A stretch of 50,579 nt of DNA from an uncultured Clostridia bacterium (GTDB lineage: Bacteria > Bacillota > Clostridia > Christensenellales > Aristaeellaceae): assembly GCA_945928315.1 (NCBI GenBank), contig CAMENN010000005.1, forward strand, positions 1 through 50,579, given 5' to 3'. Below the pieces are notes generated by a model. The model was given only the letters and a program-made list of their open reading frames with translations, was not told where the DNA came from and did no database searches. The translations under genes and the position numbers were made by a program. Below are positions 1 through 8,936 of this stretch, piece after piece; the stretch's first letter is position 1; each line of letters starts with the position of its first letter.

Positions 1-1092
1 TTCAACATGAACAGCGTCGGCCAGATCGAGGCGGCTGTGCGCATCCACGAGCTGCTGCGCTCCGGCGCGATTCTGCAGGGCGCGGAGGCGAGCAACGCCT
101 TTATGGGCGGCGATCTCGACTTCATGCACGGCTCCGCGGAGGCCAAGCGCGCGGGCGCGAAGAACATCGGCGACGCGGTGAAGAAATTCGGCGCGGACAG
201 CAAGGTGCCCGTTGCGCTGCACCTTGACCACGGCAAGAGCCTGGAGACCGTCAGGGCCTGCATCGACGGCGGCTACACCTCCGTCATGATCGACGGCAGC
301 AGCCTGCCCTACGAGCAGAACGTGGAGCTGACCCGCGAGGTCGTCAAATACGCGCACCCCTACGGCGTGACCGTCGAGGGCGAGTTGGGCGTGCTGGCGG
401 GCGTGGAGGACCACGTCTTCAGCGCGACCTCCACCTACACCAACCCCATGCAGGCGCTCGACTTCTTCAAAAAGACCGGCTGCGACGCGCTGGCCATCAG
501 CTACGGCACCTGCCACGGCGCCAACAAGGGCAAGGACACGAAGATCCGCCGCGAGATCGCCATCGCCATCAAGGAGTGCATGATGCACGAAGGCATCGAC
601 GGCTTCCTCGTCAGCCACGGCTCCTCCACCGTGCCGCAGGAGTATGTGCAGCAGATCAACGCAATGGGCGGCCAGCTCGAGAACGCCTACGGCATCGAGG
701 TCGCCCAGCTGGTGGACGTCGCGAAGGCTGGCATCAACAAGATCAACGTGGATACCGACATCCGCCTCGCCTGCACGCGCAACATCATGGAGCTGTTCCG
801 CGACCATCCGGAGCTGAGGAACAGCCCGTCCATCGGCCAGCTCTACCGCGACATGGTGGCCAAGCCCAAGAACTTCGATCCGCGCAACTACGTCGGCAGC
901 ATCATGGACGCGATCATGTACGGCAGGATCGCCGACGAGGACGTCGCGCGCATCGACCGCTGCATGCAGGACGGCGTCATCGAGTCCGTCGCGCCGCTGC
1001 TGGTGCAGTTCGGCAGCTACCGCAAGAGCCACCTCATCGAGCCGGTGACCTGCGAGCAGATGGCCGACCGCTACAAAAAGGAGGGAATCTGA
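1..1092 (+). CDS. fba: Class II fructose-bisphosphate / ketose-bisphosphate aldolase, 5' end outside window
   Basis: Frame is open from base 1 (FNMNSVGQ...). Class II aldolase motifs: LHLDHGKS, GxVEGELGxLAGxED, ISYGTCHGANKG, FLVSHGSS, KINVDTDIR. Confidence 0.88.
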   Translation, partial: FNMNSVGQIEAAVRIHELLRSGAILQGAEASNAFMGGDLDFMHGSAEAKRAGAKNIGDAVKKFGADSKVPVALHLDHGKSLETVRACIDGGYTSVMIDGSSLPYEQNVELTREVVKYAHPYGVTVEGELGVLAGVEDHVFSATSTYTNPMQALDFFKKTGCDALAISYGTCHGANKGKDTKIRREIAIAIKECMMHEGIDGFLVSHGSSTVPQEYVQQINAMGGQLENAYGIEVAQLVDVAKAGINKINVDTDIRLACTRNIMELFRDHPELRNSPSIGQLYRDMVAKPKNFDPRNYVGSIMDAIMYGRIADEDVARIDRCMQDGVIESVAPLLVQFGSYRKSHLIEPVTCEQMADRYKKEGI

Positions 1093-1931
1093 TGAAGCAC
1101 ATCTTTCTGAACCTCAAGCGGTTTGACATCTCGCCCGAGCACGGTGGCGTGAACCGCCTCGCCCCGATGCGCGACTGGGGCCGCACGATCGTCGAGCAGA
1201 CGCAGGAGCAGCTGCGCGCGTTCCCAGAGGCAGAGTTCGTCATGTACATGCCCGAGGCGCACCTGATCGCCGCAGCGGCGGCGCGCACGGCGGACAGCCC
1301 GGTGAAGCTGGGCAGCCAGGGCGTCTACCGCGCGGACACCGCGAAGGGCGGCAACTTCGGCGCGTTCACCACGAACCGCACGGGCAACGCCGTGCGCGAG
1401 ATGGGCTGCGAATCGACGCTCATCGGCCACTGTGAGGAGCGAAACGACAAGCGCGGCATCCTCGGGGAGGCGGGCGTCGATCCGGCGGAGGCGGCCTCCG
1501 CGACGAACCGGATTCTGAACGCCGAGATCAAGGCGGCACAGGAGGCGGGGCTGTCCGTGCTCTACTGCATCGGCGAGAAGAGCGAGGAGCAGGAGGCCTG
1601 GCAGGAGGTGCTCGGCGAGCAGCTGGAGATCGGCCTTGAGGGCGTCGATATGAGCCGTGTGGTCATCGCCTACGAGCCGGTCTGGTCGATCGGTCCGGGC
1701 AAGACGCCCGCGGACAAGCCGTACATCGAGAAGATCGCGCGCTTTGTGAAGGAGCGCACGGGCGGTCTGCCGGTGGTCTACGGCGGCGGGCTCAAGAAGG
1801 ACAACGCGCAGATGCTCGCCTCGATCGCGGAGATCGACGGCGGCCTGATCGCGCTGACGCGGTTCACCGGCGAAATCGGCTTCTATCCGGACGAGTACAT
1901 CGAGATCATCCGGACGTATCTGGGAAAATAA
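1092..1931 (+). CDS. tpiA: Triose-phosphate isomerase, divergent
   Basis: ATGA overlap with the aldolase. LIGHCEER (cf. GHSERR), VVIAYEPVWSIGPGKTP, VVYGGGLKKDNA; N-terminal NLKRF replaces NWKMN but keeps the Lys. Confidence 0.85.
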   Translation: MKHIFLNLKRFDISPEHGGVNRLAPMRDWGRTIVEQTQEQLRAFPEAEFVMYMPEAHLIAAAAARTADSPVKLGSQGVYRADTAKGGNFGAFTTNRTGNAVREMGCESTLIGHCEERNDKRGILGEAGVDPAEAASATNRILNAEIKAAQEAGLSVLYCIGEKSEEQEAWQEVLGEQLEIGLEGVDMSRVVIAYEPVWSIGPGKTPADKPYIEKIARFVKERTGGLPVVYGGGLKKDNAQMLASIAEIDGGLIALTRFTGEIGFYPDEYIEIIRTYLGK

Positions 1932-2280
1932 GGGCGAGTTTTCGCCGGACGGCTTGAAACCGCGCGAAGCGGGGAAGGGGTCTGGGGACAATGTCCCCAG
2001 GCCAGGGGTTTGGGGGATGAAATCCCCCAACGTCCCTCATCGCGAAGCGATCCAAGAAGAAAGCAGTCAGGGAGCGAAGCGATACCTGACGGCGGATTTC
2101 CGCATACCCGAATCGTCTATAAACGCATCGCATCAGGCGCGAAGCGGGGAAGGGTCAAGGGGCTAAGCCCCTTGCGGGGTTCAGGGGCAGCGCCCCTGAG
2201 CAGGGTTTGGGACGGCAGTCCCAACGTTCCTGCCCCCAACGTCGCGCATACCCGAAGAACACATCAAGGAGAAGAACGGC

Positions 2281-3777
2281 ATGAAACTTGATTTTGAATA
2301 CGGCAACGGCTTCATGAGCGCCAACCTGCCGGACAATACCGACATCTTCATCCCGGGCGAGACCGTGCCCGATCCCGAGTGCCTGCCGCAGGACTGGGAC
2401 AGCCTGTACAAGGCGACGCTCGATTCCATCCGCCATCCCATCGGCATGGAGCCCCTCGCCGAGCTGGCGCACAAGGGCAGCACCGTCGTCATCGTCATCC
2501 CGGACATCGTCAAGGGCGGCAACCAGCCGACCAGCCACCGCAAGGTCGCCATCCGCGCGTGCCTCGACGAGCTCTACAGCGCGGGCGTCGAAAAGAAGGA
2601 CGTGCTGCTGCTCTTCTCCAACGGCCTGCATCCGCGTGCGACCGTGCAGGAGATGAAGACCATCCTCGGCGACGAGCTGTTTGGTGAGTTCTACTACTCC
2701 GGCCAGATCACCAGCCACGACAGCGAGGACTACGACCACCTCGTCGATCTGGGCTACACCGATCAGGGCGACCACGTCATCATGAACAAGTACGTCTATG
2801 ACGCGGATGTCGCCGTGCTCATCGGCCACACGCAGGGCAACCCCTACGGCGGCTACTCCGGCGGCTACAAGCACTGCGCCACCGGCATCTCCCACTGGCG
2901 CAGCATCGCGGCGCACCACGTGCCGCAGGTCATGCACCGCCCGGACTTCGTGCCCGTGTCCACCAACAGCCTGATGCGCGACAAGTTCGACCGTCAGGGC
3001 ATGCTGATGGAGGAGAAGATGGGCAAGAAGTTCTTCTGCTGCGATGCCGTGCTCGATACCAAATCCCGCCAGATCGAGATCAATTCCGGCTGGGCGAAGG
3101 AGATGCAGCCCGTCAGCTGGAAGACCGCCGACAAGCGCACCTACGTCCACTGGGCCGAGAAGAAGTACGACGTCGTCGTCTTCGGCATGCCCACCAACTT
3201 CCACTACGGCAACGGCATGGGCACCAATCCCATCCAGATGATGCAGGCGCTCTCCGCCCAGGTCATCCGGCATAAGCGTGTGCTCTCCGACCACTGCGTG
3301 TTCATCGTGCCGAGCATCTGCGACGGCTGGTTCCACGAGGAGCGCTGGCCGTATCTGCGCGAGCTGTATGACATGTTCCAGCACGACTATATGCAGACCC
3401 TGCCGGACATGAACCGCTACGGCGAGTACTTCGCCACCAACGAGGAGTACATCCGCAAGTACCGCTTCGCCAATGCGTTCCATCCGTTCCACGGCTTCTC
3501 GATGATGAGCTGCGGCCATCTGGCAGAGATGCACACCAGCGCCATCTACATCGTCGGCGCGCGCGAGCCGGGCATCGCCCGCGGCATGGGCCTCAAGACC
3601 CGCGCAACCGTCGAGGAGGCGCTCGAGGACGCCAAGCGCAAGATCGTCGGTCCGAATCCGAACATCCTCGCGCTGCCGAAGACGTTCACGACGGCGGCCG
3701 TGCACCTGTGCATGAAGGACCCGGCCGAGAACAGCCACTACCGCGACGACGCGCCCGCGCATCCCTGCGGGTGCTGA
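2281..3777 (+). CDS. LarA/DUF2088-family nickel-pincer-nucleotide-type racemase/epimerase homologue
   Basis: NGLHPRATVQEM, TSHDSEDYDHLVDLG and GGYSGGYKHCATG match LarA-type His/His/Lys motif positions; SD aaggaga upstream. Confidence 0.75.
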   Translation: MKLDFEYGNGFMSANLPDNTDIFIPGETVPDPECLPQDWDSLYKATLDSIRHPIGMEPLAELAHKGSTVVIVIPDIVKGGNQPTSHRKVAIRACLDELYSAGVEKKDVLLLFSNGLHPRATVQEMKTILGDELFGEFYYSGQITSHDSEDYDHLVDLGYTDQGDHVIMNKYVYDADVAVLIGHTQGNPYGGYSGGYKHCATGISHWRSIAAHHVPQVMHRPDFVPVSTNSLMRDKFDRQGMLMEEKMGKKFFCCDAVLDTKSRQIEINSGWAKEMQPVSWKTADKRTYVHWAEKKYDVVVFGMPTNFHYGNGMGTNPIQMMQALSAQVIRHKRVLSDHCVFIVPSICDGWFHEERWPYLRELYDMFQHDYMQTLPDMNRYGEYFATNEEYIRKYRFANAFHPFHGFSMMSCGHLAEMHTSAIYIVGAREPGIARGMGLKTRATVEEALEDAKRKIVGPNPNILALPKTFTTAAVHLCMKDPAENSHYRDDAPAHPCGC

Positions 3778-3792
3778 GTGGGGCGGGATGAT

Positions 3793-4578
3793 ATGATATT
3801 CGTCTGCTTTCTTGTCTGCATCCTGAGCACGATGATCGGCGCGATCAGCGGCATCGGCGGGGGCGTCATCATCAAGCCCATGCTCGATATGACGCTGCCG
3901 CTGGGCATGCCCACGATCAGCCTGATCTCCTCGTTTGCGGTGCTGTCGATGTCGCTGTTCAGCGTCGGCAGGAATTATCTTAAAAAGGATCGCCAGACGC
4001 TCAGCCTGCGCGTCGCCGTGCCGCTTGCCATCGGCTCCACGGCGGGCGGCGTGCTGGGCAAGTCGGCGTTCGCCGCGGTGACGGCGATGCTTGCCGCCGA
4101 CCGGCAGGTCAAGGTCGTGCAGAACGTCGTGCTCTTCGCGCTGATGCTCGTGGTGCTCGTCTCGGCCCTGCGCAGCGGAGAGAAGAAGGAGACGCCCGCG
4201 CGCGCGCCGTGGACGGGCCTCGTCGCGGGCCTGATCCTCGGCGTGCTGGCTGCGTTCCTGGGCATCGGCGGCGGCCCGCTGAACATGCTGGCCCTGACGG
4301 GCTTCTACGGCATGCTCCACAAGGAGGGCGCGCTGTACTCGCTGTTCATCATCATCTTCTCGCAGACGGCGGGCATCGTCACCGCGCTGGTCACGGGCAG
4401 CGGCACGATGCCGCAGCTCTCGATGCTCGTCACCGCGTGCGCGGCGGGCATCCTCGGCGGCGTGATCGGCCGGCGCTTTGCCGCGCGGATGAGCAACACT
4501 GCTGTGCGCAGGCTGTACAACGCTGCGCTGGTGTTCATTCTCGCGATCTGCGCGGTCAATATCCTGTCGATTCTCTGA
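3793..4578 (+). CDS. Sulfite exporter TauE/SafE-family permease
   Basis: Two related half-repeats with GAISGIGGGVIIKP and AAFLGIGGGPLNM; multiple TM helices. Confidence 0.85.
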   Translation: MIFVCFLVCILSTMIGAISGIGGGVIIKPMLDMTLPLGMPTISLISSFAVLSMSLFSVGRNYLKKDRQTLSLRVAVPLAIGSTAGGVLGKSAFAAVTAMLAADRQVKVVQNVVLFALMLVVLVSALRSGEKKETPARAPWTGLVAGLILGVLAAFLGIGGGPLNMLALTGFYGMLHKEGALYSLFIIIFSQTAGIVTALVTGSGTMPQLSMLVTACAAGILGGVIGRRFAARMSNTAVRRLYNAALVFILAICAVNILSIL

Positions 4579-4590
4579 GCACACAAAAGC

Positions 4591-4620
4591 GGAGCCTTCC
4601 CGTTCGGGAGGGCTCCTTTT
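4591..4620. terminator. Intrinsic terminator
   Basis: GGAGCCTTCCC-gttc-GGGAGGGCTCC-TTTT between convergent tauE-like and nth. Confidence 0.85.
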
Positions 4621-4638
4621 GCATGCGGGCGCACGGCT

Positions 4639-5292
4639 TCAGCCGTTTTGCGCTGTTTCCTTTTCCCCGTTCGCGTAGTCGCACCACGCGCGCAGCGTGC
4701 AGGCTTCGCACGCGGGCTTGCGCGCCGCGCAGACCTGCCGTCCGTGGAAGATGAGCCAGTGGTGCGCGCGGCTCCACTTGTCCTTCGGGATGGCCTGCAT
4801 GAGCTGCTCCTCGGTTTTGAGCACGTCCGGCGCGCTGGCCAGGCCGAGGCGGTTGGTGACGCGGAAGACGTGCGTATCCACCGCGATGGCGTCCGCGCCG
4901 AATGCGCAGCTCATGACCACATTGGCCGTCTTGCGCCCGACGCCGGGCAGCTTCGTCAGCTTTTCGTGATCGGCGGGCACCTCGCCGCCGTACTGCTCCA
5001 CCAGCGCGCGCGCTGTGAGCACGAGATTCTTCGCCTTGTTGTGGTACAGGCCGCAGGTGCGGATGTACGGCTCGACCTCCTCCGGCGTCGCTTTGGCGAG
5101 CGCCTGCGCGTCCGGATAGGCCGCGAAGAGTGCAGGCGTGACCATGTTCACCTTCACATCCGTGCACTGCGCGGAGAGGATGACCGCCAGAAGCAGCTGA
5201 TAGGCGTTGTCAAAATGCAGCGCGGGCCTGGCGTCGGGATACAGGCGCTCCAGCTCGGCGAGAATGTGTTCGTTCTTTTCCTGCCGCGTCAA
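4639..5292 (-). CDS. nth: Endonuclease III
   Basis: HhH LPGVGRKTANVV, AVDTHVFRV, C-terminal Cys cluster CAARKPACEACTLRAWC. Confidence 0.95.
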   Translation of the reverse strand: MTRQEKNEHILAELERLYPDARPALHFDNAYQLLLAVILSAQCTDVKVNMVTPALFAAYPDAQALAKATPEEVEPYIRTCGLYHNKAKNLVLTARALVEQYGGEVPADHEKLTKLPGVGRKTANVVMSCAFGADAIAVDTHVFRVTNRLGLASAPDVLKTEEQLMQAIPKDKWSRAHHWLIFHGRQVCAARKPACEACTLRAWCDYANGEKETAQNG

Positions 5293-5365
5293 GTGGATTC
5301 CTTCTTCCTGTGTGGAAAGATGATACCCTGATTATAGCCGTTTTGGCGGGAAAACGCAAGGGCGC

Positions 5366-5392
5366 AAAAACGCCCCGCGTGATCGCGGGGCG
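5366..5392 (-). terminator. Intrinsic terminator of pfp
   Basis: CGCCCCGCG-tgat-CGCGGGGCG followed by TTTTT on the minus strand. Confidence 0.85.
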
Positions 5393-5432
5393 GGAGGCTG
5401 TTGACAGGGACGCGAAGCGGACTTGCAGCGCT

Positions 5433-6674
5433 TTAATCCTGATCCGCAGGCAGGTGCAGGTGGCGCGGCAGGCCGCCGACCAGGATGCACGGGTCGTCGC
5501 CCTGAATCAGCGGACGGACGTAATCGACGAAGTCCTGCGTCACGTTGGTGCCGTCCTCGGTGATCCAGCTGCGCGGCACGAGCTTTTCGCCGTTGGCGAT
5601 CTTGTGCACGTCGTAGATGCCCGTGGCGGACTGGTACGGATCGTCGGAGACGCGGTCGATGACGACCATGCGGCCGCTGTCGCCCTCGTCCGCGGCCTTG
5701 ACCGCCGCGCCGCCGACCATGAACGCCTCGTTGATGTCCACGCGGGAGGCCAGATGCGACGCGCTGCGCTGGAGCGAGCTGAACTCGACCGCGCGGGTCT
5801 TGCAGCCCATCTCGCGGCTGACGAGATTCGCCAGGTACGTCGCCGAGCCGGTGAGCTGCTTGTGGCCGAACGCGTCCACATAGTCGGAGCCGCCGCCGGC
5901 CTGGCTCACATAGGTGCCGTCCGCCAGGCGGATGCCCTCGGAGATGGCGACGAACACGGTGTTCTTGTGCTCGAGCAGGCTGCGCACCTTCGCCAGGAAC
6001 GCCTCGATGTCAAAGGGCACTTCGGGCAGATAGATGAGATCGACGCCCTCGCAGTCCTCGCCCTTGGCCAGCGCGGCCGCGCCGGTGAGCCAGCCCGCGT
6101 TGCGGCCCATGATCTCGATGATCGTGACCAGCTGCTTCTTGTAGGAGAAGCCGTTGCCGTCGCGGATGACCTCCTTGACGGAGGTGGCGATGTACTTCGC
6201 CGCGCTGCCGTAGCCCGGCGTGTGGTCGGTCAGGGCGAGGTCGTTGTCGATCGTCTTGGGCACGCCGAGGAAGCGCTGCGGCTTGCCGGTGAGCAGCGCG
6301 TAGTCGGAGAGCTTCTTGATGGTGTCCATCGAGTCGTTGCCGCCGATGTAGATGAAGCACTCGATGTTGAGCTTGTCGAGAATGTCGAAGATCTTGACGT
6401 AGATGTCCTGATTCTCGTGGATGGCGGGCAGCTTGTAGCGGCAGGTGCCCAGGAAGGCGGACGGGGTGCGCTTGAGGATCTCGATGTCCAGCTCGTTCTT
6501 GATATAGTCGGACAGATCGACGTACTTCTCATCGAGCAGGCCCTGGATGCCGTAGCGCATGCCGTAGACCTTGTTGAAGCCGCGATCCATGGCCGTCTTG
6601 AACACGCCCGCCAGGCTGGAGTTGATGACAGCCGTCGGGCCGCCGGATTGTCCTACGATGATGTTGCCTTTCAT
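5433..6674 (-). CDS. pfp: 6-phosphofructokinase, probably PPi-dependent
   Basis: GQSGGPTAVINSS, IGGNDSMDTI (Asp where ATP-PFKs have Gly), PKTIDNDL, GRNAGWL. Confidence 0.85.
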   Translation of the reverse strand: MKGNIIVGQSGGPTAVINSSLAGVFKTAMDRGFNKVYGMRYGIQGLLDEKYVDLSDYIKNELDIEILKRTPSAFLGTCRYKLPAIHENQDIYVKIFDILDKLNIECFIYIGGNDSMDTIKKLSDYALLTGKPQRFLGVPKTIDNDLALTDHTPGYGSAAKYIATSVKEVIRDGNGFSYKKQLVTIIEIMGRNAGWLTGAAALAKGEDCEGVDLIYLPEVPFDIEAFLAKVRSLLEHKNTVFVAISEGIRLADGTYVSQAGGGSDYVDAFGHKQLTGSATYLANLVSREMGCKTRAVEFSSLQRSASHLASRVDINEAFMVGGAAVKAADEGDSGRMVVIDRVSDDPYQSATGIYDVHKIANGEKLVPRSWITEDGTNVTQDFVDYVRPLIQGDDPCILVGGLPRHLHLPADQD

Positions 6675-6801
6675 GTGTGGGGCACCTCCCAAAGTGATTG
6701 ATCTATGGATTCATTATAGCATAGGGTGTGAAAAAGCGCCAGAAATAAACGGGCAGAGTGACGGGAAAAACAAAACAGATTGCAGGAAATTGTACAAAAT
6801 A

Positions 6802-6837
6802 GCGTCCATGCGGGAGGAAAATGTCCCGCATGGACGC
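6802..6837 (-). other. Perfect 14-bp inverted repeat, possible terminator reading leftward
   Basis: GCGTCCATGCGGGA-ggaaaatg-TCCCGCATGGACGC; minus-strand tail TATTTTG. Confidence 0.6.
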
Positions 6838-6997
6838 AGGAAGTATGGGGTTCGGTTTTCGGGAAAACCGGGAAAAACGGTGTGCGGGTGGTCTGGACAA
6901 GGGGGACGGGGGCTGCGGCGCGCTGGGCTGGGCGGTATGAAGCGGGGACGGGCTGCGGCGCGCGGTCTGTGGATGGAGCGAAGCCGAGCGGAAGCTC

Positions 6998-7155
6998 CCC
7001 GTCAGGTATCGCTTCGCTCCCTGACTGCTTTCTTTTTTTGATCGCTTCGCGATGGGGACGTTGGGGCTTTGCCCCAAACCCCACAAGGGGCGCCGCCCCT
7101 TGACCCCGCAAGGGACGAAATCCCTTGACCTTTCCTCGCTTCGCGCGGCTTTAAG
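6998..7155 (-). repeat. R-family structured repeat, copy R3 (three-hairpin subtype)
   Basis: Read on minus: GCGCGAAGCGAGGAAAGG...AAGGGATTTCGTCCCTT...AAGGGGCGGCGCCCCTT...TTGGGGCAAAGCCCCAA...ATCGCGAAGCGAT...GTCAGGGAGCGAAGCGATACCTGACGG. Starts 10 nt after the stop of the minus-strand DUF3343 gene. Confidence 0.9.
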
Positions 7156-7164
7156 CGGCCTTTT

Positions 7165-7434
7165 CTACATCAAGGGCGTCAGCCGGATGTCCCTCGTCCC
7201 GAAATCGTCCACTCGGTAAAAACCCACCAGCGCGGTGGGGTTCAGCCTGCGGTAGACGGCCATGACCTGCCGAAGCTCACTCAACTCGAACCGCACGGAC
7301 AGCCCGCAGCCGATGGCGACCTGCCGCGGCGTCGAGATCACGCCGGCGGACAGCCCCGCGCGGCGCAGCGCATCCTCCATGCGCAGCACCTGCGTGCGCG
7401 AGCGAAAGGCGGCGATGCCGAAGGATGAATTCAT
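7165..7434 (-). CDS. DUF3343 protein (putative Se/S-carrier-like)
   Basis: About 90 aa; FRSRTQVLRMEDALRRAGLSAGVISTPRQVAIGCGLSVRF with the conserved CG motif. Confidence 0.8.
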   Translation of the reverse strand: MNSSFGIAAFRSRTQVLRMEDALRRAGLSAGVISTPRQVAIGCGLSVRFELSELRQVMAVYRRLNPTALVGFYRVDDFGTRDIRLTPLM

Positions 7435-7531
7435 ATGCGCTCCCTCCTGAATCTTCCTCGGGGAATCCCTCATATACTGCCAGTGTATGCCGGGCGCCGG
7501 ACGGGGTGCGCCGGCGCGGAGGGGGATGCGC

Positions 7532-8662
7532 ATGATTTATCTGGACAACGCGGCGACGAGCTTTCCCAGGCCCGCGAGCGTGGCGCGCGCGATGTCGGAC
7601 GCGCTCACGCAGTGCGGCGCGAATCCGGGACGCGCGGGCCATCGGCTCGCCCTGGCCGCAGGGCGGATCGTCGAGGGCTGCCGGGAGGACCTGGCGGCGA
7701 TGCTGGGGGAGACGGACGCCTCGCGCGTGGCGTTCGCCTGCAACGCGACGGACGCGCTCAATATGGCGATTCACGGCGTGGTGCGCACGGGCGACCACGT
7801 CGTCACAACGCTGCTGGAGCACAACTCCGTGCTGCGCCCGCTCTCGGAGCTCTCGCGCAGCGGCGCGATCACGCTGAGCATCGTGCCGCCGGACGCGCAG
7901 GGGATGATCCGCGCGCAGGACGTGGCGCAGGCGATGACCCCGCGCACGCGGCTGGTCGCCATGACGCACATGTCGAACGTCCTCGGCGCGGCGCAGGATG
8001 TCGCGGCGGTCGGCATGCTATGCCGAAGGCGCGGGGTGCTCCTGCTGGTCGATTGCGCGCAGACGGCGGGGCATCTGCCGCTCACGCCGCGGGCATGGGG
8101 CGCGGCGCTGCTGGCGATGCCGGGGCACAAGGGACTGCTCGGGCCGCACGGCACGGGCGCGCTGTGGGTGCGGGAGGACGTGCAGCCTGCGCCGCTCAGG
8201 CAGGGCGGCACAGGCTCCGCGTCGGAGAGCATGTTCCAGCCGCGGATGATGCCCGACGCATTGGAGAGCGGCACGCTGAACCTGCCGGGCATCGCGGGGC
8301 TGCGCGCGGGCATGCGCGAAGCGCTTGCGCACCGGGAGGAGGCGCATGCGGCGGCCGTCGCGATGTGTGACGGCATGCGCGCGGAGCTGCTCTGTCTGCC
8401 GGGGGTGCGGGTGTATACGCCGGAGGGCGCGTCGCTGCTCAGCTTCACTGTGGAGGGCATTGCCTCGCAGGAGGTGGCGGCGGCGCTGGACGGCATGGGG
8501 ATCGCCGTGCGCGGCGGGCTGCACTGTGCACCGGGCGTACACCGGTTTTTGGGGACGCTGGAGAGCGGGGCTGTGCGCGTGAGCCCGGGAATCTATAATA
8601 CGAAGCAGGATGCACAGGCGCTGCTGATGGCCGTGCGCCGGATCGCGAGGGGAAAGCGATAA
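7532..8662 (+). CDS. Aminotransferase class V, cysteine desulfurase-like (EF2568-type)
   Basis: MIYLDNAATSFPRP, LLEHNSVLRPL, VDCAQTAGHLPL, MPGHKGLLGPHGTGALWV, RGGLHCAPGVH (catalytic Cys). Confidence 0.88.
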   Translation: MIYLDNAATSFPRPASVARAMSDALTQCGANPGRAGHRLALAAGRIVEGCREDLAAMLGETDASRVAFACNATDALNMAIHGVVRTGDHVVTTLLEHNSVLRPLSELSRSGAITLSIVPPDAQGMIRAQDVAQAMTPRTRLVAMTHMSNVLGAAQDVAAVGMLCRRRGVLLLVDCAQTAGHLPLTPRAWGAALLAMPGHKGLLGPHGTGALWVREDVQPAPLRQGGTGSASESMFQPRMMPDALESGTLNLPGIAGLRAGMREALAHREEAHAAAVAMCDGMRAELLCLPGVRVYTPEGASLLSFTVEGIASQEVAAALDGMGIAVRGGLHCAPGVHRFLGTLESGAVRVSPGIYNTKQDAQALLMAVRRIARGKR

Positions 8663-8672
8663 TCGCCAGGCT

Positions 8673-8830
8673 GCTTCAAACCGCGCGAAGCGAGGAAGGG
8701 TCAAGGGGCTAAGCCCCTTGCGGGGTCTGGGGCGGCGCCCCAGGCGGGGTTTGGGGCAGCCGCCCCAACGTTCCCCCATCGCGAAGCGATCCAAAAAAGA
8801 AGCAGTCAGGGAGCGAAGCGAGCCCTGACG
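8673..8830 (+). repeat. R-family structured repeat, copy R4 (three-hairpin subtype)
   Basis: CCGCGCGAAGCGAGGAAGGGTC AAGGGGCTAAGCCCCTT ... CTGGGGCGGCGCCCCAG ... TTGGGGCAGCCGCCCCAA ... ATCGCGAAGCGAT ... GTCAGGGAGCGAAGCGAGCCCTGACGG. Confidence 0.9.
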
Positions 8831-8936
8831 GTGAGTTTCCTGAAACCCGGGCTTGCCCTGAACACCAAAAGCCGCCCTCCACTGCTGTCTGTTTCCAGAA
8901 CACCGGGGGAGGGCGGCCATGCGCCTTTGCGATGTG

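Noticed and set aside
1981-2090. R hairpins as ordinary sense-direction intrinsic terminators
   Set aside because: The sense-strand stems are not followed by U-tracts; only the distal module in antisense orientation looks terminator-like.
2155-4584. 809-aa minus-strand ORF opposite the larA-like and tauE-like genes
   Set aside because: Shadow ORF with His/Ala/Asp-rich composition.
5310-6701. 463-aa plus-strand ORF opposite pfp
   Set aside because: Shadow ORF of pfp.
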